DNA of 64,000 nucleotides from Streptomyces sp. Tu 3180 (GTDB lineage: Bacteria; Actinomycetota; Actinomycetes; Streptomycetales; Streptomycetaceae): positions 4,938,001 through 5,002,000 of the forward strand of contig NZ_WOXS01000002.1 in assembly GCF_009852415.1 (NCBI RefSeq), in the 5' to 3' direction. A program made the position numbers and the translations under genes. Position 1 is the stretch's first letter. Every line of letters begins with the position of its first letter. The notes beneath the pieces were generated by a model. The model saw only the letters and a list, made by a program, of their open reading frames with translations, was not told the DNA's origin and made no database searches. Of this stretch, positions 1 through 8,275 are shown in pieces.

Positions 1-2
1 CG

Positions 3-332
3 CCGGCCGCAGATCTCTGGAGGCATCTCAGGGCCGTCGACCTCTCCTTCTTCCAGTCGGAAACCGCTCAGAGGCCCCGGGCGGAGGGCCGTGAGAAAGG
101 CCGGGAAGAGGGCCGGGAAGAAGGCCGGGAAGAGGGTCTGGCCGAGGGCCGGGCGAAGGACCTCTTGCTCCTGCTGAGTCATCGGGGCGTCGAGGTCTCC
201 GGAGAGGACCGGGAACGCATCGTCGGCTGCGGTGATCCCGACGTGCTGGGGTTCTGGTTCACACGGGCCCTCACGGCCGCGTCGACGGCGGAGACCTTCG
301 CGTCGGACGGGGGGACCGGGTCCGCGGGCTGA
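3..332 (+). CDS. C-terminal part of Rpn-family nuclease/transposase-like protein (5' end outside window)
   Basis: The open frame enters from the window edge and stops at 330-332. It contains the stretch LWRHLRAVDLSFFQSETAQ, then a run of GREEGREEG-type charged repeats, then a small C-terminal helical region with the motif RGVEV...RERIVGC and WFTRALTAAS. From memory this pattern is the C-terminal third of Streptomyces proteins annotated as Rpn-family recombination-promoting nuclease or putative transposase. The nuclease part would lie upstream and is not visible. Its stop codon overlaps the ATG of the next gene, which encodes a second copy of the same C-terminal segment. Function is assigned by family resemblance only. 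Confidence 0.6.
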   Translation, partial: PAADLWRHLRAVDLSFFQSETAQRPRAEGREKGREEGREEGREEGLAEGRAKDLLLLLSHRGVEVSGEDRERIVGCGDPDVLGFWFTRALTAASTAETFASDGGTGSAG

Positions 333-598
333 TGGACCTTTCCCTGTTCCAGTCGCAGACCGCTCAGAGGCTCCGGGCGGAGGGCCGGGCCCAGGCACGA
401 CGCGAAAGCGTGCTGCTCCTGCTCGAGCACCGGGGCGTCCATGTGTCCGAGGAGGAGCGGGAGCGCATCAACGGCTGCCGGGACCTCGGCACGCTGGGCG
501 TCTGGTTCACGAGGGCCGTCACCGCCACCTCGGCAGCCGATGTCCTCGTGGCCGAAGGGCCCTGGGACGGCTCGTGCGCGAGGGGGAGCGGCTCCTGA
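332..598 (+). CDS. Truncated tandem copy of the Rpn-family-like C-terminal domain
   Basis: This 88-residue ORF begins MDLSLFQSQTAQRLRAEGR, almost the same as VDLSFFQSETAQRPRAEGR in the preceding frame. It continues with the same order of motifs: a charged stretch, LLLLEHRGVHV, RERINGC, and WFTRAVTATSA. It lacks any N-terminal nuclease domain and starts exactly inside the duplicated block. Its ATG overlaps the upstream TGA (positions 330-334). The simplest reading is a partial tandem duplication left behind by recombination, with this copy a remnant. Whether it is translated is unknown; translational coupling through the overlapping stop and start is possible. Confidence 0.5.
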   Translation: MDLSLFQSQTAQRLRAEGRAQARRESVLLLLEHRGVHVSEEERERINGCRDLGTLGVWFTRAVTATSAADVLVAEGPWDGSCARGSGS

Positions 599-658
599 GG
601 GCGGGGAGCGGTACGCGGTGGCGTCCTGGCCGGTCGGACGCCGATGCCGACGACCGGT

Positions 659-688
659 GCCCCGGCCCGGTGATCGCCGGGCCGGGGC
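659..688. terminator. Bidirectional hairpin terminator
   Basis: A perfect 12-bp GC stem (659-670 with 677-688) encloses a 6-base loop. It lies between two convergent genes, the Rpn-like fragment and the protease gene, and could stop transcription from both sides. No long T tract follows, which is usual in Streptomyces. Confidence 0.7.
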
Positions 689-713
689 GGGGCGGGACGG
701 GGTCAGGTGTGGC

Positions 714-2087
714 TCACACGCGCTGCCACAGCGCCGGGACGTTCGGGGGCTCCCAGCCGGTCCGGGCCTGGTGGCCCTGGAGGCAGCGGTAGGTGGCGCC
801 GCCGTAGGTCACCGTGTCGCCCGGCCGGTGGACGGTGCCGGCCGACCAGGTGCCGCCCGGCTCCTCGGGCGGCTCCTCGCCGCCGTCGCCGTTCGTCTTC
901 AGGGTGAGGCCGTAGTTCTGGAGCAGCGGGTTGATCGGCTGGAAGAAGGTCGTGCCGCCGCTGCCGCAGTTGCCCGAGCCGCCCGAGGTGACGCCCTGGG
1001 CCTGGCTGCCGGAGAGGTAGGAACCGCCCGAGTCGCCCGGCTCGGCGCACACCGAGGTGCGGGTGACACCGGTGAGGGTGCCCTCGGGGTAGGTCACGCT
1101 GGTGTCGTGCTGCTGGACGGTGCCGCAGTGCCAGCCGGTGGTGGAGCCGGAGCGGCACACCGAGGAGCCGACCGGCGCCTGTGCGGACCCGGTGACCTGG
1201 ACGTTCCGGCCGCCGGCGCCCCTGACGTACGGCGTCGCCGTCCACTGCGCGTTGGTGGCCACCCACGCCATGTCGCGGCCGGGGAAGACCGAGCCCTGGA
1301 AGGTGCCCTGGGCCACCCGGTTGTGGCCGCTGGTGCCCGCCCCGGCCCGTTCGCAGTGTCCGGCCGTGGCGTAGCCCTGCTGGGTGCCCCTGGTGACGGG
1401 GAAGCCGATCGAGCAGCGGCCGCTGGTGCCGATGTGGTACGCCTCGCCGCCCCGCAGGTCGTACAGCGCGCGGGGCCGTTCGGCCGACGTCTCGATCCGG
1501 GCCAGGGAGCCGTCGACGCCCGCCGCCGACAGCAGGGCGCGGGCCGCGGACGGCCGTACCGCCTGCACCACGACCGCGTTCGTGCGGACGTCGACGTACC
1601 GGACCGGCGTGTCCGTGCCGCCCTTCCGTGCCACCGCCCGGTCCAGGCGCGCCCTGGCGGCGTCCAGGTCGGCCAGGGAGTGGCGTACGACGGTGGCCTC
1701 GGCACCCCGTGCCTCGATGACCGGTACGGCGTCGGCGTCCGTCGTCGCCACGGTCAGGGTTCCGGACTCGGCGCCGCGCACCCAGGCGCCCGCGAAGTCA
1801 CCGCCGAGCGCGATCCGCAGGCGGCCCGCCGTGGCCCCGGCCTCCGCCTCGTTGGCCAGCCGCCGCCCGGCCTGTCCCCGGTCCAGGCCGAGGTCGCGTT
1901 CCATGGCCTCGAGCAGGGCGGGCGGGGCGGCGTCGGTGCGCAGCGTCTCGGCGGCCGAGGGCGCGGCGGGAGGCGCGGCGGCGGCCGGCCCGGCGCTCGC
2001 GGAGCCGCTGAGCCCGGCCACGAGCAGGGCGGCCGTCGCCGTGACGGCGGCACCCACGGCTCTGGTGTGTCGGTGTGGGTGGGGCAT
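714..2087 (-). CDS. sprC: Streptogrisin C-like secreted serine protease with chitin-binding domain
   Basis: The product is a 457-residue secreted chymotrypsin-like (S1 family) protease precursor. An N-terminal signal peptide (about residues 1-32, ending near SASA) is followed by an alpha-lytic-type pro-region (about 45-205). The catalytic domain carries His244 in TAGHC, Asp272 in GRDMAW and Ser353 in GDSGGS. A proline-rich linker then joins a C-terminal carbohydrate-binding module of the family 5/12 chitin-binding type (WSAGTVHRPGDTV...YRCLQGHQ). Length and domain order match streptogrisin C. The ATG at 2087 was chosen over longer frames because GAGGAG lies a few bases upstream and the signal peptide starts there. 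It probably degrades extracellular protein near chitin. Confidence 0.9.
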   Translation of the reverse strand: MPHPHRHTRAVGAAVTATAALLVAGLSGSASAGPAAAAPPAAPSAAETLRTDAAPPALLEAMERDLGLDRGQAGRRLANEAEAGATAGRLRIALGGDFAGAWVRGAESGTLTVATTDADAVPVIEARGAEATVVRHSLADLDAARARLDRAVARKGGTDTPVRYVDVRTNAVVVQAVRPSAARALLSAAGVDGSLARIETSAERPRALYDLRGGEAYHIGTSGRCSIGFPVTRGTQQGYATAGHCERAGAGTSGHNRVAQGTFQGSVFPGRDMAWVATNAQWTATPYVRGAGGRNVQVTGSAQAPVGSSVCRSGSTTGWHCGTVQQHDTSVTYPEGTLTGVTRTSVCAEPGDSGGSYLSGSQAQGVTSGGSGNCGSGGTTFFQPINPLLQNYGLTLKTNGDGGEEPPEEPGGTWSAGTVHRPGDTVTYGGATYRCLQGHQARTGWEPPNVPALWQRV

Positions 2088-2200
2088 GGGGGATCTCCTC
2101 GGTTTCGGTGGGGAGGTGCCGAAACCGTAGGAAGGGGCGACCGGCCGCGGTAAGACGTCGGCCGGCCCTCTGCCCGGTGTTATGGAACCCGTCCGGCGGG

Positions 2201-3166
2201 TCAGGACACCGCCTCGGGGGGCGCGCCGCGGCGCACGGCGCGCCACGCGGTGTAGCTGTCGCTGCCCGCCGCCACGCCCGCATGGGCCGTCCGGGCCTGG
2301 GACAGGACGGTCGCGGCGGTCTCCTCGGGCTGCGTCACCGGGTGCCAGCCCAGCAGGTGACGCCAGGTCAGCGGGGTGCCCGTGAGCGGCCGGGTGAGGA
2401 TCCCGGGGGTGGTCGGGAAGGTCGCCCGGCACATCCCGACCGCCCGGCCCACCTGCACCAGATGGACCAGGGAGGCGGTGTCCGTCTCGTACATGCGGCG
2501 CGGTGTGAACCCGGCGCGGGCGCAGGCCGCGGTGAAGCAGTCGCCGAAGCAGCCGTCACCGGGCACGCAGGCCCACTCCTCGCCGGCCAGCTCGGCCAGG
2601 TCCACTTCCGCGCGGCGGGCGAGCGGGTGGGCCGGCGGCACCATGACGAACACCGGGTCGACCGCGATCTCCCGCCAGACCAGGCCCTCGGCGCCGGGCG
2701 GGGAAGCGGAACCGCAGGTGCCGGCGAGGGCGAAGTCCAGTCTCCCCTCGGCCAGCAGGCCGGCCAGCTCCCGTTCGGACCAGGAGGTGCACGTCGTCAC
2801 CCGCGCGTCGGGCACCGCGTCCGCCAGACGGTCCACCAGGGCGCCCAGGAGCGGGCCGTGGGTGCCGCCCAACCGGAAGCAGGCGGCCGTACGCGGGGCG
2901 CGGGCGAACCGCGCCGCCTCCCGCTGCAGCTCGGTCACCGCGGGCAGCACGACACGGGTGCGTTCCAGGACGAGCTCGCCGAGCGCCGTGACCCGTACGC
3001 CGTGCCGGCCGCGCTCGAACAGCTCACCGCCCAGGGCGCGCTCGATCCGCTTGAGCTGTGCGCTCAGCGCGGGCTGCGCCAGGCCCAGGTCGGTCGCCGC
3101 CCGGGTGAGGCTGCCCGCGTCAGCGATCGCCCGGATCGTCTTCAGATGCCGCAACTCCAGCTCCAT
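2201..3166 (-). CDS. LysR-family transcriptional regulator
   Basis: The product has 321 residues. Residues 1-60 form the LysR winged helix-turn-helix (MELELRHLKTIRAIADAGSL, then AATDLGLAQPALSAQLKRIE). The rest is a periplasmic-binding-protein-like effector domain, visible from FRLGGTHGPLL to about residue 290. The ATG at 3166 begins exactly at the conserved LysR N-terminus. The gene is on the same strand as the protease gene downstream of it and the TetR gene upstream of it, with about 100 bases to each. LysR proteins often control a neighbouring gene, but no divergent partner is present here, so the target and effector are unknown. Confidence 0.9.
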   Translation of the reverse strand: MELELRHLKTIRAIADAGSLTRAATDLGLAQPALSAQLKRIERALGGELFERGRHGVRVTALGELVLERTRVVLPAVTELQREAARFARAPRTAACFRLGGTHGPLLGALVDRLADAVPDARVTTCTSWSERELAGLLAEGRLDFALAGTCGSASPPGAEGLVWREIAVDPVFVMVPPAHPLARRAEVDLAELAGEEWACVPGDGCFGDCFTAACARAGFTPRRMYETDTASLVHLVQVGRAVGMCRATFPTTPGILTRPLTGTPLTWRHLLGWHPVTQPEETAATVLSQARTAHAGVAAGSDSYTAWRAVRRGAPPEAVS

Positions 3167-3266
3167 GAGGGGAGCTTGCGGTGTGGCGGGGGCGGGGACA
3201 AGAGGTTGGTACGGACCTGATGGGGGAGGAGCGGGAGGGCCGCCGCGCCGGCCGCCCGGGCGGTGG

Positions 3267-3896
3267 TCAGTGCGGCCGGCGCAGTCCGGCGACGAGGAGG
3301 CCGACCAGCCGGCGTGCGTCGTAGCGGGGGTCGCTGTCCGCGCCGATGCAGAGGTTCCCCACGCCGCGCAGGAACCCGTAGGCGTCGATGTCGGCGCGGA
3401 TCTCACCGGCGGCGGCCGCGGCTTCGAGCAGCTCGGCGCAGACGGGTACGAGGCGGTCCAGGAAGTAGGCGTGCAGCGCGTCGAAGCCGGCGTCGTCGGA
3501 GCGCAGTACGGCGGCGAGGCCGTGCTTGGTGACCAGGAAGTCGACGAACCGGTCGATCCACTGCCCCAGGGCGGCGTGCGGGGTCGCAGCGGTCTCCAGC
3601 AGGGCCGGGCCGGCCTCGGCGCAGGCGTCGACCTGGTGCCGGTAGACGGCGATGATGAGATCCGCCCGCGTCGGGAAGTGGCGGTAGATGGTGCCGAGCC
3701 CGACGCCGGCCCGGGCCGCGATGTCGCGCACCGGGGCGTCCACGCCCGAGGTGAGGAAGACCGCGGCGGCCGCGTCGAGCAGCGCCTCCTTGTTGCGCCG
3801 GGCGTCCTTCCGCCTGGGTCCGGGCGCGTCCGACCGCGGTGCGTCCGGCCGGGCCGTGCGCTCCGCGTCCTCGTCGTCCTCGTCTCCGTGATGCAC
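3267..3896 (-). CDS. TetR/AcrR-family repressor
   Basis: The 209-residue product begins with an acidic, charged leader. It then has a TetR DNA-binding domain (RRNKEALLDAAAAVFLTSGV, then VRDIAARAGVGLGTIYRHFP) and an all-helical ligand domain. I placed the start at the GTG at 3896 because GGAGGG lies nine bases upstream. A longer frame from the ATG at 3980 would run through two palindromic operators and was rejected. The gene is divergent from the aldo/keto reductase at 4125. The operators between them suggest that it represses itself and the reductase. The inducer is unknown. Confidence 0.85.
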   Translation of the reverse strand: MHHGDEDDEDAERTARPDAPRSDAPGPRRKDARRNKEALLDAAAAVFLTSGVDAPVRDIAARAGVGLGTIYRHFPTRADLIIAVYRHQVDACAEAGPALLETAATPHAALGQWIDRFVDFLVTKHGLAAVLRSDDAGFDALHAYFLDRLVPVCAELLEAAAAAGEIRADIDAYGFLRGVGNLCIGADSDPRYDARRLVGLLVAGLRRPH

Positions 3897-3921
3897 CGCG
3901 CCGTTCCCTCCGCCGTCGTGC

Positions 3922-3951
3922 TTGTCAAAACGGAACGGTGTTCCGTATCGT
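3922..3951 (+). promoter_or_regulatory. Candidate promoter of the aldo/keto reductase gene
   Basis: TTGTCA (3922-3927) and TATCGT (3946-3951) are separated by 18 bases. The spacer holds the first of two palindromic operators, so a bound TetR protein would block RNA polymerase. The predicted transcript would run toward the reductase start at 4125. Confidence 0.5.
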
Positions 3952-3971
3952 CGTTCCGGAACGCTGTTCCG
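3931..3971. promoter_or_regulatory. Twin palindromic operators, probable TetR binding sites
   Basis: Two perfect palindromes of the form CGGAAC-N3-GTTCCG lie at 3931-3945 and 3957-3971, with centres 26 bp apart. A further palindrome, CGTTCCGGAACG (3952-3963), overlaps the second. They sit between the divergent TetR gene and the aldo/keto reductase gene and are the natural binding sites for that regulator. Confidence 0.7.
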
Positions 3972-4124
3972 TTTGTTCATGATGGCAGAGCGGGGGCCGG
4001 CGGCCAAGCCGTGCCTCGTCCGTCGCGTCACCACCGTCATGGTCACCACCGTCATGACCACCGCCACGGTCACCGTCCCCGTCAGCACGCCACCGCGCTT
4101 CACCCGCGATGAGGAGACACGGTC

Positions 4125-5144
4125 ATGCAGTACCGCACTTTGGGCCGCACCGGTGTGCAGGTCAGCACCCTGGCGCTCGGCGCGATGAACTTCGGCGCCA
4201 TCGGGCGCACCACCCAGGAGGAGGCCACCGCCCTCGTCGACGCCGCCCTGGAGGGCGGCGTCAACGTCATCGACACCGCCGACATGTACGGCGGCGGCGA
4301 GTCGGAGGAGATGGTCGGCAGGGCCATCGCCGGCCGCCGCGACGACATCGTGCTGGCCACGAAGGCGGGGATGCCGATGGGGGGCGAGCGCAACCACTGC
4401 GGCGGTTCGCGCCGCTGGCTGGTCACCGCGCTGGAGGACAGCCTGCGCCGCCTCGGCGTCGACCACGTCGATCTCTACCAGATCCACCGGTGGGACCCGG
4501 ACACCGGCGACGAGGAGACGCTGTCGGCCCTGACCGATCTGCAACGCGCCGGAAAGATCCGCTACTTCGGCTCCTCGACCTTCCCGGCGTACCGCATCGT
4601 GCAGGCGCAGTGGGCCGCCCGCGAGCATCACCTGGGCCGTTACGTCACCGAACAGCCCAGCTACTCGATCCTGCAGCGCGGCATCGAGGCCCACGTGCTG
4701 CCGGTGGCCGAGGAGTACGGGCTCGGTGTGCTGGTGTGGAGCCCGCTGGCCTCGGGCTGGCTGTCGGGCGCGATCCGTGCGGGCCGGGAGATCACCACCA
4801 GCCGCTCGGCGTTCATGCCGGAGCGCTTCGACACCGCCCTCCCGGCCAACCGGGCCAGGCTCGACGCCGTCGAGCGGCTGGCCGGGGTCGCCGACGAGGC
4901 CGGCCTGACCATGATCCAGCTGGCGCTCGGCTTCGTGACCGCGCACCCCGCCGTGACCGGCGCGCTCGTCGGCCCGCGCACACCGGACCACCTGCACGCG
5001 CAACTCGCCGCCGCGGACACCGTGCTCCCCGCCGACGTGCTGGACGCGATCGACGCGATCGTCGCCCCCGGTGTCGACCTGGCCCCCCACGAGAAGCACG
5101 ACACCCCGCCCGCGCTGCTCGACCCGTCGCTGCGACGCCGCTGA
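4125..5144 (+). CDS. Aldo/keto reductase
   Basis: The 339-residue protein is an NAD(P)H-dependent oxidoreductase of the aldo/keto reductase superfamily, with a TIM-barrel fold. The expected catalytic residues are visible: Asp and Tyr in IDTADMYGGGESEE, Lys in LATKAG and His in YQIHRWDPD. The C-terminal cofactor-binding region (VTGALVGPRTPDHLHAQL) is intact. The ATG at 4125 is preceded by GAGGAG. It is divergent from a TetR repressor and probably controlled through the twin operators at 3931-3971. The natural carbonyl substrate cannot be read from the sequence. Confidence 0.9.
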   Translation: MQYRTLGRTGVQVSTLALGAMNFGAIGRTTQEEATALVDAALEGGVNVIDTADMYGGGESEEMVGRAIAGRRDDIVLATKAGMPMGGERNHCGGSRRWLVTALEDSLRRLGVDHVDLYQIHRWDPDTGDEETLSALTDLQRAGKIRYFGSSTFPAYRIVQAQWAAREHHLGRYVTEQPSYSILQRGIEAHVLPVAEEYGLGVLVWSPLASGWLSGAIRAGREITTSRSAFMPERFDTALPANRARLDAVERLAGVADEAGLTMIQLALGFVTAHPAVTGALVGPRTPDHLHAQLAAADTVLPADVLDAIDAIVAPGVDLAPHEKHDTPPALLDPSLRRR

Positions 5145-5259
5145 CCGCCCGAGGAGCGGCCCCCTTCCCTCCTCGCCGCCGGGCCCGACGCGCCCGCCCT
5201 CCGCCGCCCTCCGCGGCGGCCGGGGCGGGCGCGTCGGCGTGCGGACCCCTGCACGGGTA

Positions 5260-5289
5260 TTGACGGGCCGCTCGGCCAGACCTTAGCGT
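5260..5289 (+). promoter_or_regulatory. Candidate xylanase promoter
   Basis: TTGACG (5260-5265) and TAGCGT (5284-5289) are spaced by 18 bases, a good match to a vegetative Streptomyces promoter. Transcription would begin close to the inverted repeat at 5302. Confidence 0.5.
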
Positions 5290-5301
5290 CCGCCCATCCC
5301 T

Positions 5302-5329
5302 AATGTTTCGGCTCCGACTTCGAAACATT
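5302..5329. promoter_or_regulatory. Inverted repeat operator upstream of the xylanase gene
   Basis: AATGTTTCG (5302-5310) and CGAAACATT (5321-5329) form a perfect 9-bp inverted repeat with a 10-base spacer. CGAAACATTCG at 5321-5331 resembles the CGAAA-N-TTTCG type element reported upstream of Streptomyces xylanase genes. It lies just downstream of the predicted start of transcription and is well placed to act as a repressor site. Confidence 0.6.
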
Positions 5330-5360
5330 CGAGAACGACGATCGGAATGAGACTCCCCGC

Positions 5361-6533
5361 ATGAGACCCATTCGTTTCGCCACCGTGGCCCTCGCCGCGG
5401 CCACCCTGTCCCTGCCGCTCGTGGCGGGCGCGGCCACGGCCGCCCCGTCGGCCGACCGGCAGGCGGCACCGCACTCCGAAGCCCGGTTCGACCGGCTGCG
5501 CCAGGCCGCTCCCGAGGGATTCGTCGTGGGCACCGCCGTGGCGGGCGGCGGCCACCACCTGGAGCAGGCCTACCCGGACCCGTTCACGCACGACAGGCAG
5601 TACCGGAAGATCCTGGCGCGCCAGTTCAGCTCGGTCTCCCCCGAGAACCAGATGAAGTGGGACTTCATCCACCCCGAGCGGGACCGCTACGACTTCGGGC
5701 AGGCCGACGCCATCGTCGAGTTCGCCGAGCGCAACCGCCAGGTCGTGCGCGGCCACACCCTGCTGTGGCACAGCCAGAACCCGCAGTGGCTGGAGCAGGG
5801 CGACTTCTCGAAGGAGGAGCTGCGCGCCCTCCTGCGCGAGCACATCACCACCGTCGTCGGCCGCTACGCCGGCCGGATCCAGCAGTGGGACGTCGCCAAC
5901 GAGATCTTCGACGACCAGGGCAGGCTGCGCACCCAGGACAACATCTGGATCCGCGAGCTGGGCCCGGGCATCGTCGCCGACGCCTTCCGGTGGGCCCACG
6001 AGGCCGACCCCGAGGCGAAGCTGTTCTTCAACGACTACAACGTCGAGAGCGTCAACGCGAAGAGCGACGCCTACTACGCCCTCACCCAGGACCTGCTCGA
6101 GCAGGGCGTGCCCGTGCACGGCTTCTCCGTGCAGGCCCACCTGAGCACGCGCTACGGCTTCCCGGGCGACCTGGAGGACAACCTGCGCCGGTTCGACGCG
6201 CTCGGCCTGGAGACGGCCGTCACCGAGCTGGACGTCCGCATGGACCTGCCGGAGAGCGGCGTGCCCACCGAGGAGCAGGAGCAGAAGCAGGCCGACTACT
6301 ACCAGCGCGCGCTCGAGGCGTGCCTGGCCGTCGACGGCTGCAACTCCTTCACCATCTGGGGCTTCACCGACAAGTACTCGTGGGTGCCGGTGTTCTTCGA
6401 GGGCGAGGGCTTCGCGAACGTCATGACCGAGGACTTCGCCCGCAAGCCCGCCTTCTACGCCCTGCGGGACACCCTGAAGGAGGCCCGGGAGGAGGACTGC
6501 CGGAAGGACGGGAAGAAGGACCGGAAGGGCTGA
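5361..6533 (+). CDS. Secreted GH10 endo-1,4-beta-xylanase
   Basis: The 390-residue product has a signal peptide (about residues 1-28, ending AATAAP) and a single glycoside hydrolase family 10 TIM barrel. The acid/base Glu181 is in WDVANEIF and the nucleophile Glu289 is in VTELDV. Other family marks are the early ENQMKWD motif and the HTLLWHSQ motif. No carbohydrate-binding module follows the barrel; the protein ends in a short Lys/Asp-rich tail. It would cleave xylan backbones outside the cell. A promoter and an inverted repeat precede it, suggesting control by xylan breakdown products. No xylose transport genes are adjacent. Confidence 0.92.
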   Translation: MRPIRFATVALAAATLSLPLVAGAATAAPSADRQAAPHSEARFDRLRQAAPEGFVVGTAVAGGGHHLEQAYPDPFTHDRQYRKILARQFSSVSPENQMKWDFIHPERDRYDFGQADAIVEFAERNRQVVRGHTLLWHSQNPQWLEQGDFSKEELRALLREHITTVVGRYAGRIQQWDVANEIFDDQGRLRTQDNIWIRELGPGIVADAFRWAHEADPEAKLFFNDYNVESVNAKSDAYYALTQDLLEQGVPVHGFSVQAHLSTRYGFPGDLEDNLRRFDALGLETAVTELDVRMDLPESGVPTEEQEQKQADYYQRALEACLAVDGCNSFTIWGFTDKYSWVPVFFEGEGFANVMTEDFARKPAFYALRDTLKEAREEDCRKDGKKDRKG

Positions 6534-6585
6534 GGAGGCCCGCCCGGCGTTCCTTCCCCTCCGTGACGAGGACCGCCCCCGGACC

Positions 6586-6629
6586 CGCCGCCCCCGGACC
6601 CGCCGCGCACGGCCGGTCCGGGGGCGGCG
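6586..6629. terminator. Strong hairpin terminator between convergent genes
   Basis: A perfect 15-bp stem (6586-6600 with 6615-6629) with a 14-base loop lies between the xylanase gene and the convergent methyltransferase gene. Its left arm is part of a 15-bp tandem direct repeat (6576-6590 and 6591-6605). Confidence 0.75.
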
Positions 6630-6645
6630 GCCCGCTCGGCGGGCG

Positions 6646-7467
6646 TCACGCCTTGCGGGCCACCGCCACGTAGGCCCCGCTGTGGACGCTCTCCTGGCCG
6701 GGGACCGGCTCTCCGAGCTCCGGGTGCCACTCCTCGGCCGCCACGATGCCGGGGGCGACGACCTCCAGGCCCTCGAAGAAGCGGGCGAACCGCTCCCGGT
6801 TGCGCATGTCCATGGTGAGCCCGCCCGCCCGGTACAGGTCGCGGACCTTGCGCGAGGCCTCCTCCGGGTGGAAGTCGGGGGTGAGGTGGGACATGATCAG
6901 GTAACTGCCCGGAGCCAGTGCGTCCTTGAGGCGCTCCACCAGCTCGTAGGCCCCGTCCTCGTCGCCGATGAAGTGCAGCAGCGCGATCAGGGAGAGCGCG
7001 ACCGGCCGGTCGAAGTCCAGCGTCTCGCGGGCGTGTTCGACGATGGCGGCGGTGTCGCGGGCGTCCGCCTGCACGTAGTCCACGGCCCCTTCGGGGGTGC
7101 CCCGCAGCAGTGCTCCGGCGTGGGCCAGGACGATCGGGTCGTTGTCGCAGTACACGACCCGCGCGTCGGCGGCGACCTCCTGGGCCACCTGGTGCAGGTT
7201 CGGTTCCGTCGGGATGCCGGTCCCGATGTCGAGGAACTGGCGCGCCCCCTGGCCGGCCACCCAGCGGGTGGCGCGGTGCATGAAGGCCCGGTTCATCCGC
7301 GCCATGACGGGGATGACCGGCGCGAAGGACACGAGCTGCCTGCCCAGCTCCTCGTCCACCGGGTAGTTGTCCTTGCCGCCGAGGAACCAGTCGTACATCC
7401 GCGCGGGATGCGGCTTGCTGGTGTCGATCGGTACGGGGGTGCCCGTGCCGGAGTCCTGCTGCTCCAC
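6646..7467 (-). CDS. DUF574-family SAM-dependent methyltransferase
   Basis: The product is 273 residues long. It starts with VEQQDSGTGTPVPIDTSKPH and has the family signature ARMYDWFLGGKDNYPVDEE. A Rossmann-type SAM site follows in QFLDIGTGIPTEPNLHQ, with an acidic residue in VVYCDNDPIVLAH. This is the actinomycete DUF574 family, several members of which are abundant per Streptomyces genome; substrates are mostly unknown. I chose the GTG at 7467, which has AAGGGG seven bases upstream, over a longer frame from 7668 whose first 67 codons do not resemble the family. It is convergent with the xylanase gene. Confidence 0.88.
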   Translation of the reverse strand: MEQQDSGTGTPVPIDTSKPHPARMYDWFLGGKDNYPVDEELGRQLVSFAPVIPVMARMNRAFMHRATRWVAGQGARQFLDIGTGIPTEPNLHQVAQEVAADARVVYCDNDPIVLAHAGALLRGTPEGAVDYVQADARDTAAIVEHARETLDFDRPVALSLIALLHFIGDEDGAYELVERLKDALAPGSYLIMSHLTPDFHPEEASRKVRDLYRAGGLTMDMRNRERFARFFEGLEVVAPGIVAAEEWHPELGEPVPGQESVHSGAYVAVARKA

Positions 7468-8063
7468 CGTGATTCCCCTTGTAGCGCCCGGGAGTTGACC
7501 TGCGACCGTGGGCGTCACGATAACCGCGCCCCGATCGGCGCGCCGCGCCGGGAGCCCTTCGAGGACGTCCGCGTACGCGTCCTCCGGGACGAGGAAGCGT
7601 TCCGGCGGATGTGGCAGCCGGGCCCGGTCGCCAGGAGCGGGAGCTCCCGCCGAGCCGGTGATGTTCACCCGCCCGAGTGAGCGCGGGTCCCGGACGGGAA
7701 AGGGTGGGGTTCGGTGGGGTCTTTCCCCCTCGTGTTCCTTCGGGGAAGGCGCTGACGGTGCCGGAGCTCGCGGGGTGGGGTTCCGGTCGCGCGGGGCGCG
7801 GCCTCGCCCGGGCCGCCCGGTGAGCAGGGCGCGCTCCGCCCGCTCGTCCGGCCGTCCTCGCCGCGACCGCTGTCGCGGCCTGCGTGCCGGTACTCGTCAA
7901 CGCCGTCACCGCGGACGACACCGGGCCCGCCTCGCGGGGCGTCCGCTCCGGCGGCCGGCGCGAGAACGTATACGACTGCAAGGTCACCCGGGGGAGGTAC
8001 GACGAGCCCCCCGGCTGCAAGAAGTCCCGGCGGGCTCCGGGTGGGGGCGTCAGATGTGAGCCC

Positions 8064-8092
8064 CGTGAGCGCTTCCCGGGGAAGTGCTCACG
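8064..8092. repeat. Near-perfect 29-bp palindrome
   Basis: CGTGAGCGCTTCCC (8064-8077) and GGGAAGTGCTCACG (8079-8092) are reverse complements except for one position, around a single central base. It has almost no loop, so a protein-binding site is more likely than a terminator. No adjacent regulator gene is visible. Confidence 0.55.
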
Positions 8093-8275
8093 GCTTCGGG
8101 TGGGCCGTCGGCCCCGGCGGATCGGGGTGCCGAGGTGACCGGCGAGCGCCCCGCGCGGTGACCACGTCGCCTCGGAAGCCCGAGGGGCAAGGAGGGCGGC
8201 GGGGGCGTCCGGACCCGGTCCCCGTCCCGTTCTCCGTGCGTCAGGTCTCGAATAGCGGACGGTCGAGTCGCCTCC

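Noticed and set aside
3897..3980. A longer TetR protein starting at ATG 3980
   Set aside because: It would translate both palindromic operators; the GTG at 3896 has a strong ribosome-binding site and a better family fit.
7884..8138. Possible small secreted protein starting at GTG 7884
   Set aside because: The hydrophobic part lies upstream of this start and is not in frame with any start codon. At best it is the remnant of a gene.
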